6,109 nucleotides of DNA from Verrucomicrobiota bacterium. GTDB taxonomy: Bacteria; Verrucomicrobiota; Verrucomicrobiia; Opitutales; Seribacteraceae. The notes under the pieces are model-generated. The model saw only the letters and a list, made by a program, of their open reading frames with translations, was not told the DNA's origin and did not search any database. How positions within the stretch are numbered: position 1 is the stretch's first letter; the number at the start of each line of letters is the position of its first letter. A program made the translations under genes and the position numbers. Location of the stretch: positions 1 to 6,109 of the forward strand of contig JAURNO010000004.1 in assembly GCA_030830145.1 (NCBI GenBank). The letters are read 5' to 3'. Of the stretch, positions 1 through 6,109 are shown in pieces.

Positions 1-795
1 CCTTTTCACGTCGACCCCAAGTTGCAGAAGCGCTTTGCCAAGCTTGGTGAAAACGATGCGATCTATGCGGCTACCCTCTATCACGCCGACTTGAGGATCG
101 GTCAATTGCTCGATGCCCTGGACCGCTTGGATCTCACGAAGGATACCATCGTCCTATTCAGTTCGGACAATGGGCCTGCCCGCGGAGCCCCCGACGCCCC
201 CCTGACCCTCGGTTATGATTCCGCAACCGGTTTGGGGTATGGGATCGCTGCAGCCAAAGGCATTACCGGAGGTCGCAGGGCCTACAAGGGAGCCCTTCTG
301 GAAGGGGGAATCGGAGTACCTTTCATCGTGCGGTGGCCAGGGAAAGTGCCTGCCGGAAAGGTCGACAAGACGTCTATTCTTTCGGCGGTCGATTTCTTGC
401 CCACCTTTTGCGAGCTTGCGGGAGTCCAATTGCCCCGTTCTTACAGGCCCGATGGAATCAGCCAAGTCGCTGCACTCAAGGGAAACGGGAATTCGAAACG
501 GACCAAGCCCCTTTATTGGAAAATGGGAGCGGCTTGGCCCCCCCGCGAAGCCAAGCCCGATCATTGGGTATCCTATGCCGTGGCGAGCATGCAATGGAAA
601 TTGGTGGCCAATAACGATCTTTCCCATTTCGAACTTTTTGATCTCGAAAAGGATCCCTTGGAAAAGAATGATCTCAAGGATGAGAAACCCGATGTCGCGA
701 AGGATCTGCTTTCCAAGATCAGAAGTTGGCAAGCCACTTTGCCCACGAAGCCGACGGGGAACGTTTTCTCAGGTCTGAGAAAAACCTCTAAATAA
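1..795 (+). CDS. Sulfatase (arylsulfatase-like), C-terminal part, 5'-truncated by window edge
   Basis: The frame is open from base 1 to the TAA at 793-795, giving 264 visible residues; the true start lies off the left edge. Sulfatases hydrolyse sulfate esters, in this bacterial group usually on polysaccharides, and act in the periplasm or outside the cell. Visible family signatures, in visible-residue numbering: SSDNG around residues 54-58 (the Asp-Asn metal-site pair of the TDNG/SDNG motif); Lys96 in YKGALLEGG, matching the conserved active-site lysine before EGG; then VPFIVRWPGK near 106-115. The C-terminal subdomain ends in the usual ELFDLEKDPLEKNDL stretch near residues 211-225. The residue after EGGI is Gly, where Arg or His is frequent in relatives. 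The formylglycine motif (C/S-x-P-x-R) belongs to the missing N-terminal half, so neither activity nor Cys- versus Ser-type maturation can be judged. Substrate is unknown. The gene converges on the DUF1501 gene. Confidence 0.95.
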   Translation, partial: PFHVDPKLQKRFAKLGENDAIYAATLYHADLRIGQLLDALDRLDLTKDTIVLFSSDNGPARGAPDAPLTLGYDSATGLGYGIAAAKGITGGRRAYKGALLEGGIGVPFIVRWPGKVPAGKVDKTSILSAVDFLPTFCELAGVQLPRSYRPDGISQVAALKGNGNSKRTKPLYWKMGAAWPPREAKPDHWVSYAVASMQWKLVANNDLSHFELFDLEKDPLEKNDLKDEKPDVAKDLLSKIRSWQATLPTKPTGNVFSGLRKTSK

Positions 796-2155
796 GCTCG
801 GTCAGAGGCTTGGCTTGAGGGTCGACCGGGTAGTGAGGGCGACCTTGCAGGTCGAAGGCTCGGTCATGAGTGGGTGAGATGCCCATCTGGTGAAAGAGCG
901 TGGAAAAGACTTCTTTGAAGCGGACCGGTCGCTCGTCCGGTTCGGCAGCCTGCTTGTCGGTCGAACCAATGACTTGTCCATTGCGCATGCCTCCACCGGC
1001 CAAGAGGCAAAAGTTCGCCTTGGGCCAATGATCCCTTCCACCCTTGGCATTGATCTTCGGGGTCCTTCCGAATTCTCCCCAGCAAACCACGCTGACGTCT
1101 CGGTCGAGTCCGCGTTCATGCAAGTCCTCGACAAGTGAGGATAGGGCCTGGTCGAGCAGTGGCATGTCTTCGCGTCCCCGCTTGAAGTTTCCGCTATGCC
1201 AGTCCCATCGGCTGAAGTTAAGGGAAACGTAACGGGCGCCCGCCTCGACAAGCCGTCGGGCGAGAAGAAAATTAGTCGTCATCTTGGGGGCCCCGTCGGC
1301 CCGCCATTCGGGATCCGGTTTACCGTATCTTTCGATGCACTTCGGATCTTCTTTGGACAAATCGAGTGCATCTGACAAAGCGGAAGAGGAGAGTATGCCC
1401 AAGGCTTTTTCTTCGAACTCGCCGTAGCCTCCGAGGGATGCCGTTCTTTCGACCTTTTGCCTGAAGAGGTCGAATGACTTTCTCAAGGCATGACGGTCTT
1501 GCAGGCGTTCGAGGGAAAGGTCGTTGAGGACCATGTTGGAGGCACTTTCGGTCGAGGATTGTTGGCCCTTGCCTGCCACCAATCGAAAAGGGGCATGTGC
1601 TTTACCCAGGAATCCCCCTTCTCCAGGATCTCCCCATTGGGCATGACCGGTGGGGTACATCAAGGAAAGGTGAGCCGGTACACCGGTGTCCGATTGCCCC
1701 TTTATACTGGACACCCAGGCTCCCGAGGAAGGCAGTCCTCCGGCAAAGCCCCGGGTATTGCGGGGATGCCCGGTCAGGCATTGGTAGAGGTCGTGTCCAC
1801 CCTGAGAGTCGATCATCGAGCGGATGATGGTGAATTTGTCCATCATTCGGGCCATCCTGGGGAATTCTTCGCAAATTTGAATTCCCGGAACGTTGGTTGA
1901 GATGGGCTTGAATTCCCCTCTGATCTCCGAGGTGGCGTCAGGCTTGAGGTCGAACATATCCTGATGGGGCGGACCACCCGGGAGCAGGATATTGATAATC
2001 GCCTTGTGGGAGCGACCAGTACCCGTGCGGTCTTCGGCCTGCAAAAGTTGGGGTAAGGTTGCTCCGGCTATGCCGAGTGAGCCAATGCTTAGGAAGGACC
2101 TGCGGGACAGGCCATCGCAAAATTTACCCGAAGGCTTTCCAAATAAGCTCAGCAC
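788..2155 (-). CDS. DUF1501 family protein with Tat-type signal
   Basis: A complete 455-residue protein of the DUF1501 family, which belongs to the alkaline phosphatase/sulfatase-like superfamily and is abundant in Planctomycetota and Verrucomicrobiota; its biochemical role is unknown. A twin-arginine signal is visible: SRRSFL at 17-22 followed by a short hydrophobic stretch to about residue 38, so export is predicted. Family motifs follow: LLPGGPPHQDMFDLKP near 57-72, GGHDLYQCLTG at 119-129, WDWH at 317-320, EFGRTP at 361-366 and GGRDHWPKANFCLLAGGG at 372-389. The start is GTG at 2153-2155; the resulting N-terminus (MLSLFG...FCDGLSRR) resembles those usual for the family. No clear Shine-Dalgarno sequence precedes it, and the upstream frame closes at a stop at 2186-2188. 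It lies 109 nt after the propeller gene on the same strand with no convincing terminator between. Its 3' end overlaps the sulfatase by 8 bp, tail to tail. The DUF1549/DUF1553 partner often found beside this family is absent from the window. Confidence 0.95.
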   Translation of the reverse strand: MLSLFGKPSGKFCDGLSRRSFLSIGSLGIAGATLPQLLQAEDRTGTGRSHKAIINILLPGGPPHQDMFDLKPDATSEIRGEFKPISTNVPGIQICEEFPRMARMMDKFTIIRSMIDSQGGHDLYQCLTGHPRNTRGFAGGLPSSGAWVSSIKGQSDTGVPAHLSLMYPTGHAQWGDPGEGGFLGKAHAPFRLVAGKGQQSSTESASNMVLNDLSLERLQDRHALRKSFDLFRQKVERTASLGGYGEFEEKALGILSSSALSDALDLSKEDPKCIERYGKPDPEWRADGAPKMTTNFLLARRLVEAGARYVSLNFSRWDWHSGNFKRGREDMPLLDQALSSLVEDLHERGLDRDVSVVCWGEFGRTPKINAKGGRDHWPKANFCLLAGGGMRNGQVIGSTDKQAAEPDERPVRFKEVFSTLFHQMGISPTHDRAFDLQGRPHYPVDPQAKPLTELI

Positions 2156-2264
2156 TACGGATTCAATGTAGTGACAAGGGTGGACTTAGGTCAAAGAAAA
2201 GTATCTTGTTTTCAATGCTTGAAAAAAAGCCTTGGAGTCTTTGAAGTCCTTCCCTTCCTGTTAA

Positions 2265-3569
2265 TTAAAGGGATCCGATACGATAGAGGGCTTCGTTGGT
2301 TCGCACGAGAAAGGATTTTCCAAGGGGGGCGAAACTGGCCATGTGGGCAGTCCCGTCGAGTTCGTTTTTACTTACGACTTCGAGCGTCTTGCCCGGTTTA
2401 ATGACCGTAGTAATCCCCGCTTGGTCGGAAAAGTAGAGGAGTCCTCCCGCATAAGTCGGGGAGGAACTGAATTCTCCGTCCATTCGCTCGCGCCAATGGA
2501 GGTCACCGGTGAGGGCGTCTACGCAGGTAAGGATACCCCCGTCATTGATTACATAGAGTTCCTTGCCCACGAGAATGGGTGATGGCATTTTCGGTCCCCG
2601 GTCGAGCCTCCAGGCAAGCTTGGGCGTTTTTTCTCCCTCGTAACGAAAGGCGAGAATTTCAGCTTTCATGAAGCAGGTCGACAGGTAGATCATGCCGTGA
2701 CCAGTTACGGGTCGGGCGACGTTGGAAAAGCCGAGGTGACCATACTTGATCTTCCAAAGCTCGTCTCCCGTTCTTGGATCGTATCCGTATACCCAGTCGG
2801 CGCTGCAGGAAATCAGGACGGGTTTTCCATTGAAGGTTTCCACGATGGGAGTGGAGTAGGATTTCTGGAGCTGTGGGTTTTCTCTGAGCTCTCCGGAACG
2901 CTTGGTCTTCCAGGCAATTTTGCCACTGTCCTTGTAGAGAGCAACGATGTTTTGCTTGTCGCTCCCGTCCAAGTGAAAGATCATCAGGTTATCCCAAATG
3001 AGCGGAGAACTTCCGGGCCCGTTCTCGTGCATCACCCAAAGGGCCTTGTCCTCGTTCTTCCAGAGGATTTTGCCGGTCTTTGCATCGATGCATGCATTGC
3101 CGTAGGCCCCAAAGTGGAAATAGACCTTTCCACTTTCAATGACCGGAGTCGGGGAGGCGTAACTGTTGAGTTTGTGCACCCACTGAGGCTGCTTTTTTTT
3201 CAAAATCTCAATGTCCTGTATTACCTTGCCCGACTTGGGATCAATCTTGAGGGCCCGCAGGCTTACCTTGGAAAGAACGGTTACGGTAGGCAGGCCCTTG
3301 TTGTCCTTGAGCCTCTCCTTCTTTTCTGCTTCCGAGGCGGGAGTCTCGATGGCCGTCGTTACCCAAACGGTTTTTCCATCGTGTACGGGCGAGGAATGTC
3401 CGCGCCCAGGTAGAACCGATTTCCAGGCAACGTTCTTGGTCTTGTTCCATTCGGAGGGATAACCGCTCTTGCCTGCATGACCGTTGGCTGACGGTCCTCT
3501 CCATTGGGGCCAGGATTCGGCTCCGCAGAGAAGGCTCGGAATGAGGAGAAGAAGAGCGAGGTGTTTCAT
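2265..3569 (-). CDS. Secreted PQQ-like (WD-type) beta-propeller repeat protein
   Basis: A 434-residue protein of the PQQ_2/PQQ-like beta-propeller class common in planctomycete-type genomes. A Sec signal peptide covers residues 1 to about 17 (hydrophobic LALLLLIPSLL, likely cleavage after CGA). The single Cys there lacks a good lipobox because Leu is at -1. The mature protein opens with WPQWRGP (20-26), the hallmark of this subfamily. Blade motifs of the form G-K/D-x-x-W recur: GKILW 166-170, GKIAW 216-220, GDELW 268-272, GDLHW 355-359, with SSPLIWD, YSTPIVE, PSPILVG and SSPTYAG strands between. Enzymatic PQQ dehydrogenase residues are not evident, so a binding, scaffold or sensing role is more likely than oxidoreductase activity; this is inference. 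The ATG at 3567-3569 is supported by a Shine-Dalgarno-like GAAAGG 9 nt upstream. It starts 17 nt after the upstream DUF3500-DUF1080 gene, so the two are almost certainly co-transcribed. Confidence 0.93.
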   Translation of the reverse strand: MKHLALLLLIPSLLCGAESWPQWRGPSANGHAGKSGYPSEWNKTKNVAWKSVLPGRGHSSPVHDGKTVWVTTAIETPASEAEKKERLKDNKGLPTVTVLSKVSLRALKIDPKSGKVIQDIEILKKKQPQWVHKLNSYASPTPVIESGKVYFHFGAYGNACIDAKTGKILWKNEDKALWVMHENGPGSSPLIWDNLMIFHLDGSDKQNIVALYKDSGKIAWKTKRSGELRENPQLQKSYSTPIVETFNGKPVLISCSADWVYGYDPRTGDELWKIKYGHLGFSNVARPVTGHGMIYLSTCFMKAEILAFRYEGEKTPKLAWRLDRGPKMPSPILVGKELYVINDGGILTCVDALTGDLHWRERMDGEFSSSPTYAGGLLYFSDQAGITTVIKPGKTLEVVSKNELDGTAHMASFAPLGKSFLVRTNEALYRIGSL

Positions 3570-3578
3570 ATCGGTTTA

Positions 3579-3584
3579 CCTTTC
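3579..3584 (-). promoter_or_regulatory. Ribosome binding site of the propeller gene
   Basis: On the minus strand this reads GAAAGG, 9 nt before the ATG at 3569. It sits inside the 17-nt gap between the stop of the DUF3500-DUF1080 gene and this start. It fixes the start codon and is the clearest Shine-Dalgarno sequence among the minus-strand genes here. Confidence 0.6.
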
Positions 3585-3586
3585 TT

Positions 3587-5179
3587 TCAGGGAAGTCTTT
3601 TGACCATCAGATTACGGAACAAAACCGTGCTTCCGGGATCGTGTCCCTGAAGGGCAAAAGTTCCTTCACCCAAAGTTCTTTCAAAGGAGGACCCCGTTTT
3701 CCAATCGTCAGGTTGAGTCCACTCGATAATGACCTTGCCATCCACCTTGGTTACGACCTTCTTGCCTTCGACCTTGATGTAGACCTCAAACCATTCATCG
3801 TCCTTGGCGGGTGCTTCCAAGGTATCCTTCACCCCATAGACGCTGGCTGTTTTCTTCGGATCGTGATAAGTGTTGTTGATTTGGCACTCGAAGCCCGCCT
3901 TGGGCCATCCTTCATCCTGAAAACGGGTATGGAAATAGATCCCTGCATTGGAGTGGGGCAAGGTCATGACTTGGGCCTTGAATTCGAAATTCTTAAAGGG
4001 CTTTTTGGTTTGGTAGAACAGATGGCAACGCCCGGGAGCATTGGCTACGATACATCCGTTCTTGACGGAAAAGGAGACGTCGTTCTCGTTCGCCTTCCAT
4101 CCCTTCAGGGTCTTGCCGTCGAACATACTGACCCAACCTTTTCCGGGGGCATGATTCTGGGCCAGGTGCTCTCCAAGCAAGTCCCGACCGAAATCGCCGT
4201 CGAAGTCCCGCCAAACCGCATGGACGTGGTTGGCATCGTTTTGCGTGGAGTCGTACTCGAAGAGGAATTTCGGTGTTTGAATCCGATAATAATGACCTTC
4301 CCCCGCCTTTTGGCTTCCGGCCCAGGCAAAATAGGTATTCTCCGGATCAAGGAGAGGGTTGAGGGAGGAGACTTGTTCGACGACTTCGGGGCGGTGCTTG
4401 AGAACATATGCCTGGACGATTTCATTGAGCCAACCCTTTTGACGCGAATTCATCTTGGTTATGGGAAGGCCTTGGGGAGGGAAGAAAGTCTTTCGGTCGA
4501 CTGTGCTGTCTTGCCCCGAGTAGATGTCTCTAGGAGCTTTGTCCGAAAGAATCGCCATGTTTCTTTGTGGAGGGGAAAGGGAACGCACGAACTTTCTGGC
4601 TTTGTTTTCCTCGTCCGCCAAAACCTTCAGACCCTTGAATGGGCCTTCCTTGACTTCGGCCGGGCTTGCTCCCCAGAAGCTTGGAGTGACCGAAAAGATC
4701 CGTCCGTTGACCAGAGTGAAATTAAGCGACAGGTGGTGCCCTTCGAAGCGCCATCCCCAAGTCCCGGAGGCATCGGGTTTCCCGAAGATGGAAACATGGT
4801 ACAAGGATGGATCCCGGATGTCGCGCCCTTCCATTTCGAAGAGGATTTGCTCGAGGATCATGATGGTCGAAGCTTCGAGGTGCCCGCGGTGACTCAAGCC
4901 GGAGGCAAGCAGGGCATGGGCGAGAGTCCGTTGAGCGGGTTTCATGTTTCCCAAGGTCAGACCGAGACGCTTGCCGTTGGGTTTGATAAAATTGCCGGGA
5001 ACGAAATGCCACCTTTCCCGCTCCTTGTCCTTCCATGAGAAGACGGCTTCCTTCTTGGCCTTGTCGTCCAACGACAAAATGAAGCGCTGGGCCGCTGTAG
5101 CCATGTCGGTGGCGGGGTCGTGAGCAAAGGCTTTGCCGAGCAAAGCGAGGAAGAGGGTGACGATAGTAAGAAGTTTCAT
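3587..5179 (-). CDS. Secreted two-domain protein: DUF3500 + DUF1080 (3-keto-disaccharide hydrolase-like)
   Basis: 530 residues from the ATG at 5177-5179, chosen because it directly begins a Sec signal peptide (MKLLTIVTLFLALLGKAFA, likely cleavage near residue 19). A longer frame from a TTG at 5212 would put 11 polar residues in front and is less likely. No clear Shine-Dalgarno sequence is seen. Residues about 26-340 match the DUF3500 family, ending in the family-type NHVHAVWRDFDGDFG block (317-331); WGWRFEGHHLSLNFT (141-155) is a second typical block. Residues about 348-528 form a DUF1080 domain, now named 3-keto-disaccharide hydrolase, with a concanavalin-like fold: WVSMFDGKTLKGW (349-361), NAGIYFHTRF (411-420), GFECQINN (429-436), DEWFEVYIKVEG (461-472), ALQGHDPGSTVLFRNL (509-524). 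DUF3500 has no assigned function; DUF1080 members cleave 3-keto-glycosides or are uncharacterised. Activity is inferred only from family. First gene of the probable minus-strand operon. Confidence 0.93.
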   Translation of the reverse strand: MKLLTIVTLFLALLGKAFAHDPATDMATAAQRFILSLDDKAKKEAVFSWKDKERERWHFVPGNFIKPNGKRLGLTLGNMKPAQRTLAHALLASGLSHRGHLEASTIMILEQILFEMEGRDIRDPSLYHVSIFGKPDASGTWGWRFEGHHLSLNFTLVNGRIFSVTPSFWGASPAEVKEGPFKGLKVLADEENKARKFVRSLSPPQRNMAILSDKAPRDIYSGQDSTVDRKTFFPPQGLPITKMNSRQKGWLNEIVQAYVLKHRPEVVEQVSSLNPLLDPENTYFAWAGSQKAGEGHYYRIQTPKFLFEYDSTQNDANHVHAVWRDFDGDFGRDLLGEHLAQNHAPGKGWVSMFDGKTLKGWKANENDVSFSVKNGCIVANAPGRCHLFYQTKKPFKNFEFKAQVMTLPHSNAGIYFHTRFQDEGWPKAGFECQINNTYHDPKKTASVYGVKDTLEAPAKDDEWFEVYIKVEGKKVVTKVDGKVIIEWTQPDDWKTGSSFERTLGEGTFALQGHDPGSTVLFRNLMVKRLP

Positions 5180-5332
5180 GTTTAAATGATAATCAAATGT
5201 GGGATATGCCAAGAACGTCCATGCAAAAGATACCGAAACTTCCAGAATGTGAAGGAACCTTGACGCTTTCGATCTGGTTGGGTACCGAATATTGAGGATG
5301 GCTCAACAAAGGCAAGGAAGGGTGTTTACCTG
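5180..5332. promoter_or_regulatory. Divergent intergenic region between the minus-strand operon and the methyltransferase
   Basis: By geometry these 153 bp should hold the promoters of both the leftward DUF3500-DUF1080 operon and the rightward methyltransferase. No strong -35/-10 pair is visible for either direction. An AT-rich stretch lies next to the leftward start (about 5180-5205), and a TTGACG hexamer at 5260-5265 faces the methyltransferase but has only a poor -10 (TACCGA at 5283-5288). A short imperfect inverted repeat (CTTC/GAAG, 4 bp, 8-nt loop) near 5239-5254 is too weak to call an operator. The methyltransferase frame is open back to 5264 without a better start codon. Confidence 0.35.
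5314..5322 (+). promoter_or_regulatory. Ribosome binding site of the methyltransferase gene
   Basis: The purine-rich run AAGGAAGGG ends 10 nt before the ATG at 5333-5335. It supports that ATG as the start; the open frame extends upstream only to the stop at 5261-5263 and offers no better-placed initiator. Confidence 0.55.
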
Positions 5333-6109
5333 ATGGTTCGAAAACTGGATAACGAGGTTTCTCTGGTTTCAGGTTCCATTTTTTCCGGAGGCGGGGTAGG
5401 GGATGTCGGAATCGAGTGGGGGGCCAAGATTCCGGTTCTTGCAGCTTGTGAATTGGTCCCTTCCCGAGCCGCTCTGATACGGAGTAATTTTCCAAAGACC
5501 AAGGTTTTCGAGGGAGATATTTGGAAACTACAGGATTCTTACGTCGAGTACTTTCAATCGAAGTTGAAGGGGGCAAGGCCCTGGCTTCTCACTCTTTCGC
5601 CACCTTGTCAGGGAATGTCCTCCAACGGAGCGGGTCGAATCTCCGCCGCCATCCGTCAAGGCAATCGACCGAAGGAAGACGAGCGCAATCGTTTGATCCT
5701 TCCCGGCATAAACGTTCTCGAGCAACTGCAACCGGACTGGTTTATTTTAGAGAACGTCCGGAGAATGGAAAACACCATCATTCGAAACGAAAAGAACGAA
5801 CCAGAAAACATTCTCGACTGTCTGGCCCGGCGTCTTCATCCGCTCGGATACTCTATTCGGGCGAACGTGCTGGACTTCCGGGCCTACGGTGTTCCTCATC
5901 ACCGATCGCGACTGATCTCAATTGGTTGCCGAATCCCATCCTTGACCAAGGAGTTCAAACCACTTCAATCCGTTTTCTCGAAATCATTGAGCCCGTTTCA
6001 TCCGCTGCCCACCCATGGGGGGGCAGAGCAACCTGCTTTCGTTAATTTGCGTCAGTCAATCGGAGGGTTACCCAAGCTTGATGCACGAGACCTCTTGGTG
6101 GATCCAGTC
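5333..6109 (+). CDS. DNA (cytosine-5-)-methyltransferase, N-terminal 259 residues, 3'-truncated by window edge
   Basis: An uninterrupted frame from ATG 5333 to the last base, with no stop, reads as a C5-cytosine DNA methyltransferase, which transfers a methyl group from S-adenosylmethionine to cytosine C5. Motifs appear in canonical order: motif I IFSGGGVGDVG (16-26, AdoMet loop), acidic Glu40 (motif II), GDI 61-63 (motif III), motif IV SPPCQG (89-94) with the catalytic Cys92, DERN 116-119, motif VI LENV (139-142) with Glu140, and motif VIII YGVPHHRSRLISIG (185-198). Motif VIII keeps the two Arg residues (191, 193) but has His189 where Gln is usual. The insert between motifs IV and VI carries SSNGAGR (96-102). 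The target recognition domain and motifs IX-X lie beyond the edge, so sequence specificity cannot be read. It is divergent from the glycan-type operon. Orphan methylase, restriction-modification partner or other defence component are all possible. Confidence 0.93.
   Translation, partial: MVRKLDNEVSLVSGSIFSGGGVGDVGIEWGAKIPVLAACELVPSRAALIRSNFPKTKVFEGDIWKLQDSYVEYFQSKLKGARPWLLTLSPPCQGMSSNGAGRISAAIRQGNRPKEDERNRLILPGINVLEQLQPDWFILENVRRMENTIIRNEKNEPENILDCLARRLHPLGYSIRANVLDFRAYGVPHHRSRLISIGCRIPSLTKEFKPLQSVFSKSLSPFHPLPTHGGAEQPAFVNLRQSIGGLPKLDARDLLVDPV

Noticed and set aside
2165..2194. Possible minus-strand promoter for DUF1501 (TTGACC, 18-nt spacer, TACATT)
   Set aside because: The hexamers are moderate matches, but transcription would begin only a few bases before the GTG start; too weak to annotate without a mapped 5' end.
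2156..2264. Possible terminator between the propeller and DUF1501 genes, using the T7 run on the minus strand (A7 at 2222-2228)
   Set aside because: Only a 4-bp stem (GCTT/AAGC) can form around the run and the T-tract falls in its loop, so it is not a credible intrinsic terminator.
3306..3395. Lys/Glu-rich insertion in the propeller, residues about 59-88
   Set aside because: A segment before the SYASPTP blade is a usual part of this propeller subfamily, so it is not evidence of a fused extra domain.
2697..3413. A 238-codon plus-strand open frame opposite the propeller gene
   Set aside because: It is antisense to a well-supported propeller gene, and its translation has no domain signal.
3641..5038. 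A 465-codon open frame on the plus strand opposite the DUF3500-DUF1080 gene
   Set aside because: It lies fully antisense to a gene with clear domains and a signal peptide; its translation shows no recognisable motif, as expected of a shadow frame.
5260..5288. Possible plus-strand promoter for the methyltransferase (TTGACG, 17-nt spacer, TACCGA)
   Set aside because: The -35 is good but the -10 matches the consensus poorly, and the host's promoter consensus is unknown.
5521..6045. A 174-codon plus-strand open frame inside the methyltransferase region
   Set aside because: It is out of frame with the motif-bearing methyltransferase reading, and its translation is low-complexity, Ser/Arg-rich and without motifs.

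Overview
The window looks like a chromosomal segment of a Planctomycetota or Verrucomicrobiota bacterium (the PVC group). The basis is gene content: a secreted sulfatase, a Tat-exported DUF1501 protein, a PQQ-type beta-propeller beginning with the WPQWRGP motif, and a DUF1080 (3-keto-disaccharide hydrolase) protein lie side by side, a combination typical of that group. The sequence alone does not resolve the phylum or genus. No RNA gene, mobile element, CRISPR array or long repeat is visible.

Layout, left to right. (1) Positions 1-795, plus strand: the C-terminal part of a sulfatase whose N-terminus lies off the left edge. (2) Positions 788-2155, minus strand: a DUF1501 protein that converges on the sulfatase, with an 8-bp overlap of the two 3' ends. 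(3) Positions 2265-3569, minus strand: a secreted PQQ-like beta-propeller protein. (4) Positions 3587-5179, minus strand: a secreted fusion of DUF3500 and DUF1080. It is the first gene of a probable minus-strand operon and ends 17 nt before the propeller gene. (5) Positions 5180-5332: a 153-bp divergent intergenic region. (6) Positions 5333-6109, plus strand: the first 259 residues of a C5-cytosine DNA methyltransferase that runs off the right edge without a stop.

The left 5.2 kb encodes exported proteins. Sulfatase, 3-keto-sugar hydrolase-like domain and propeller together suggest periplasmic breakdown of (sulfated) glycans; this is inferred from family membership, and the roles of DUF1501 and DUF3500 are unknown. 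The DUF1549/DUF1553 protein that commonly accompanies DUF1501 is not in the window.

The methyltransferase is a change of theme. It carries motifs I, IV, VI and VIII, including the PCQ catalytic cysteine, and has an unusual His in motif VIII. It probably marks the left border of a restriction-modification or other defence locus whose remaining genes lie beyond position 6109. That is the best candidate for an unusual system here, but the window shows only its first, incomplete gene.
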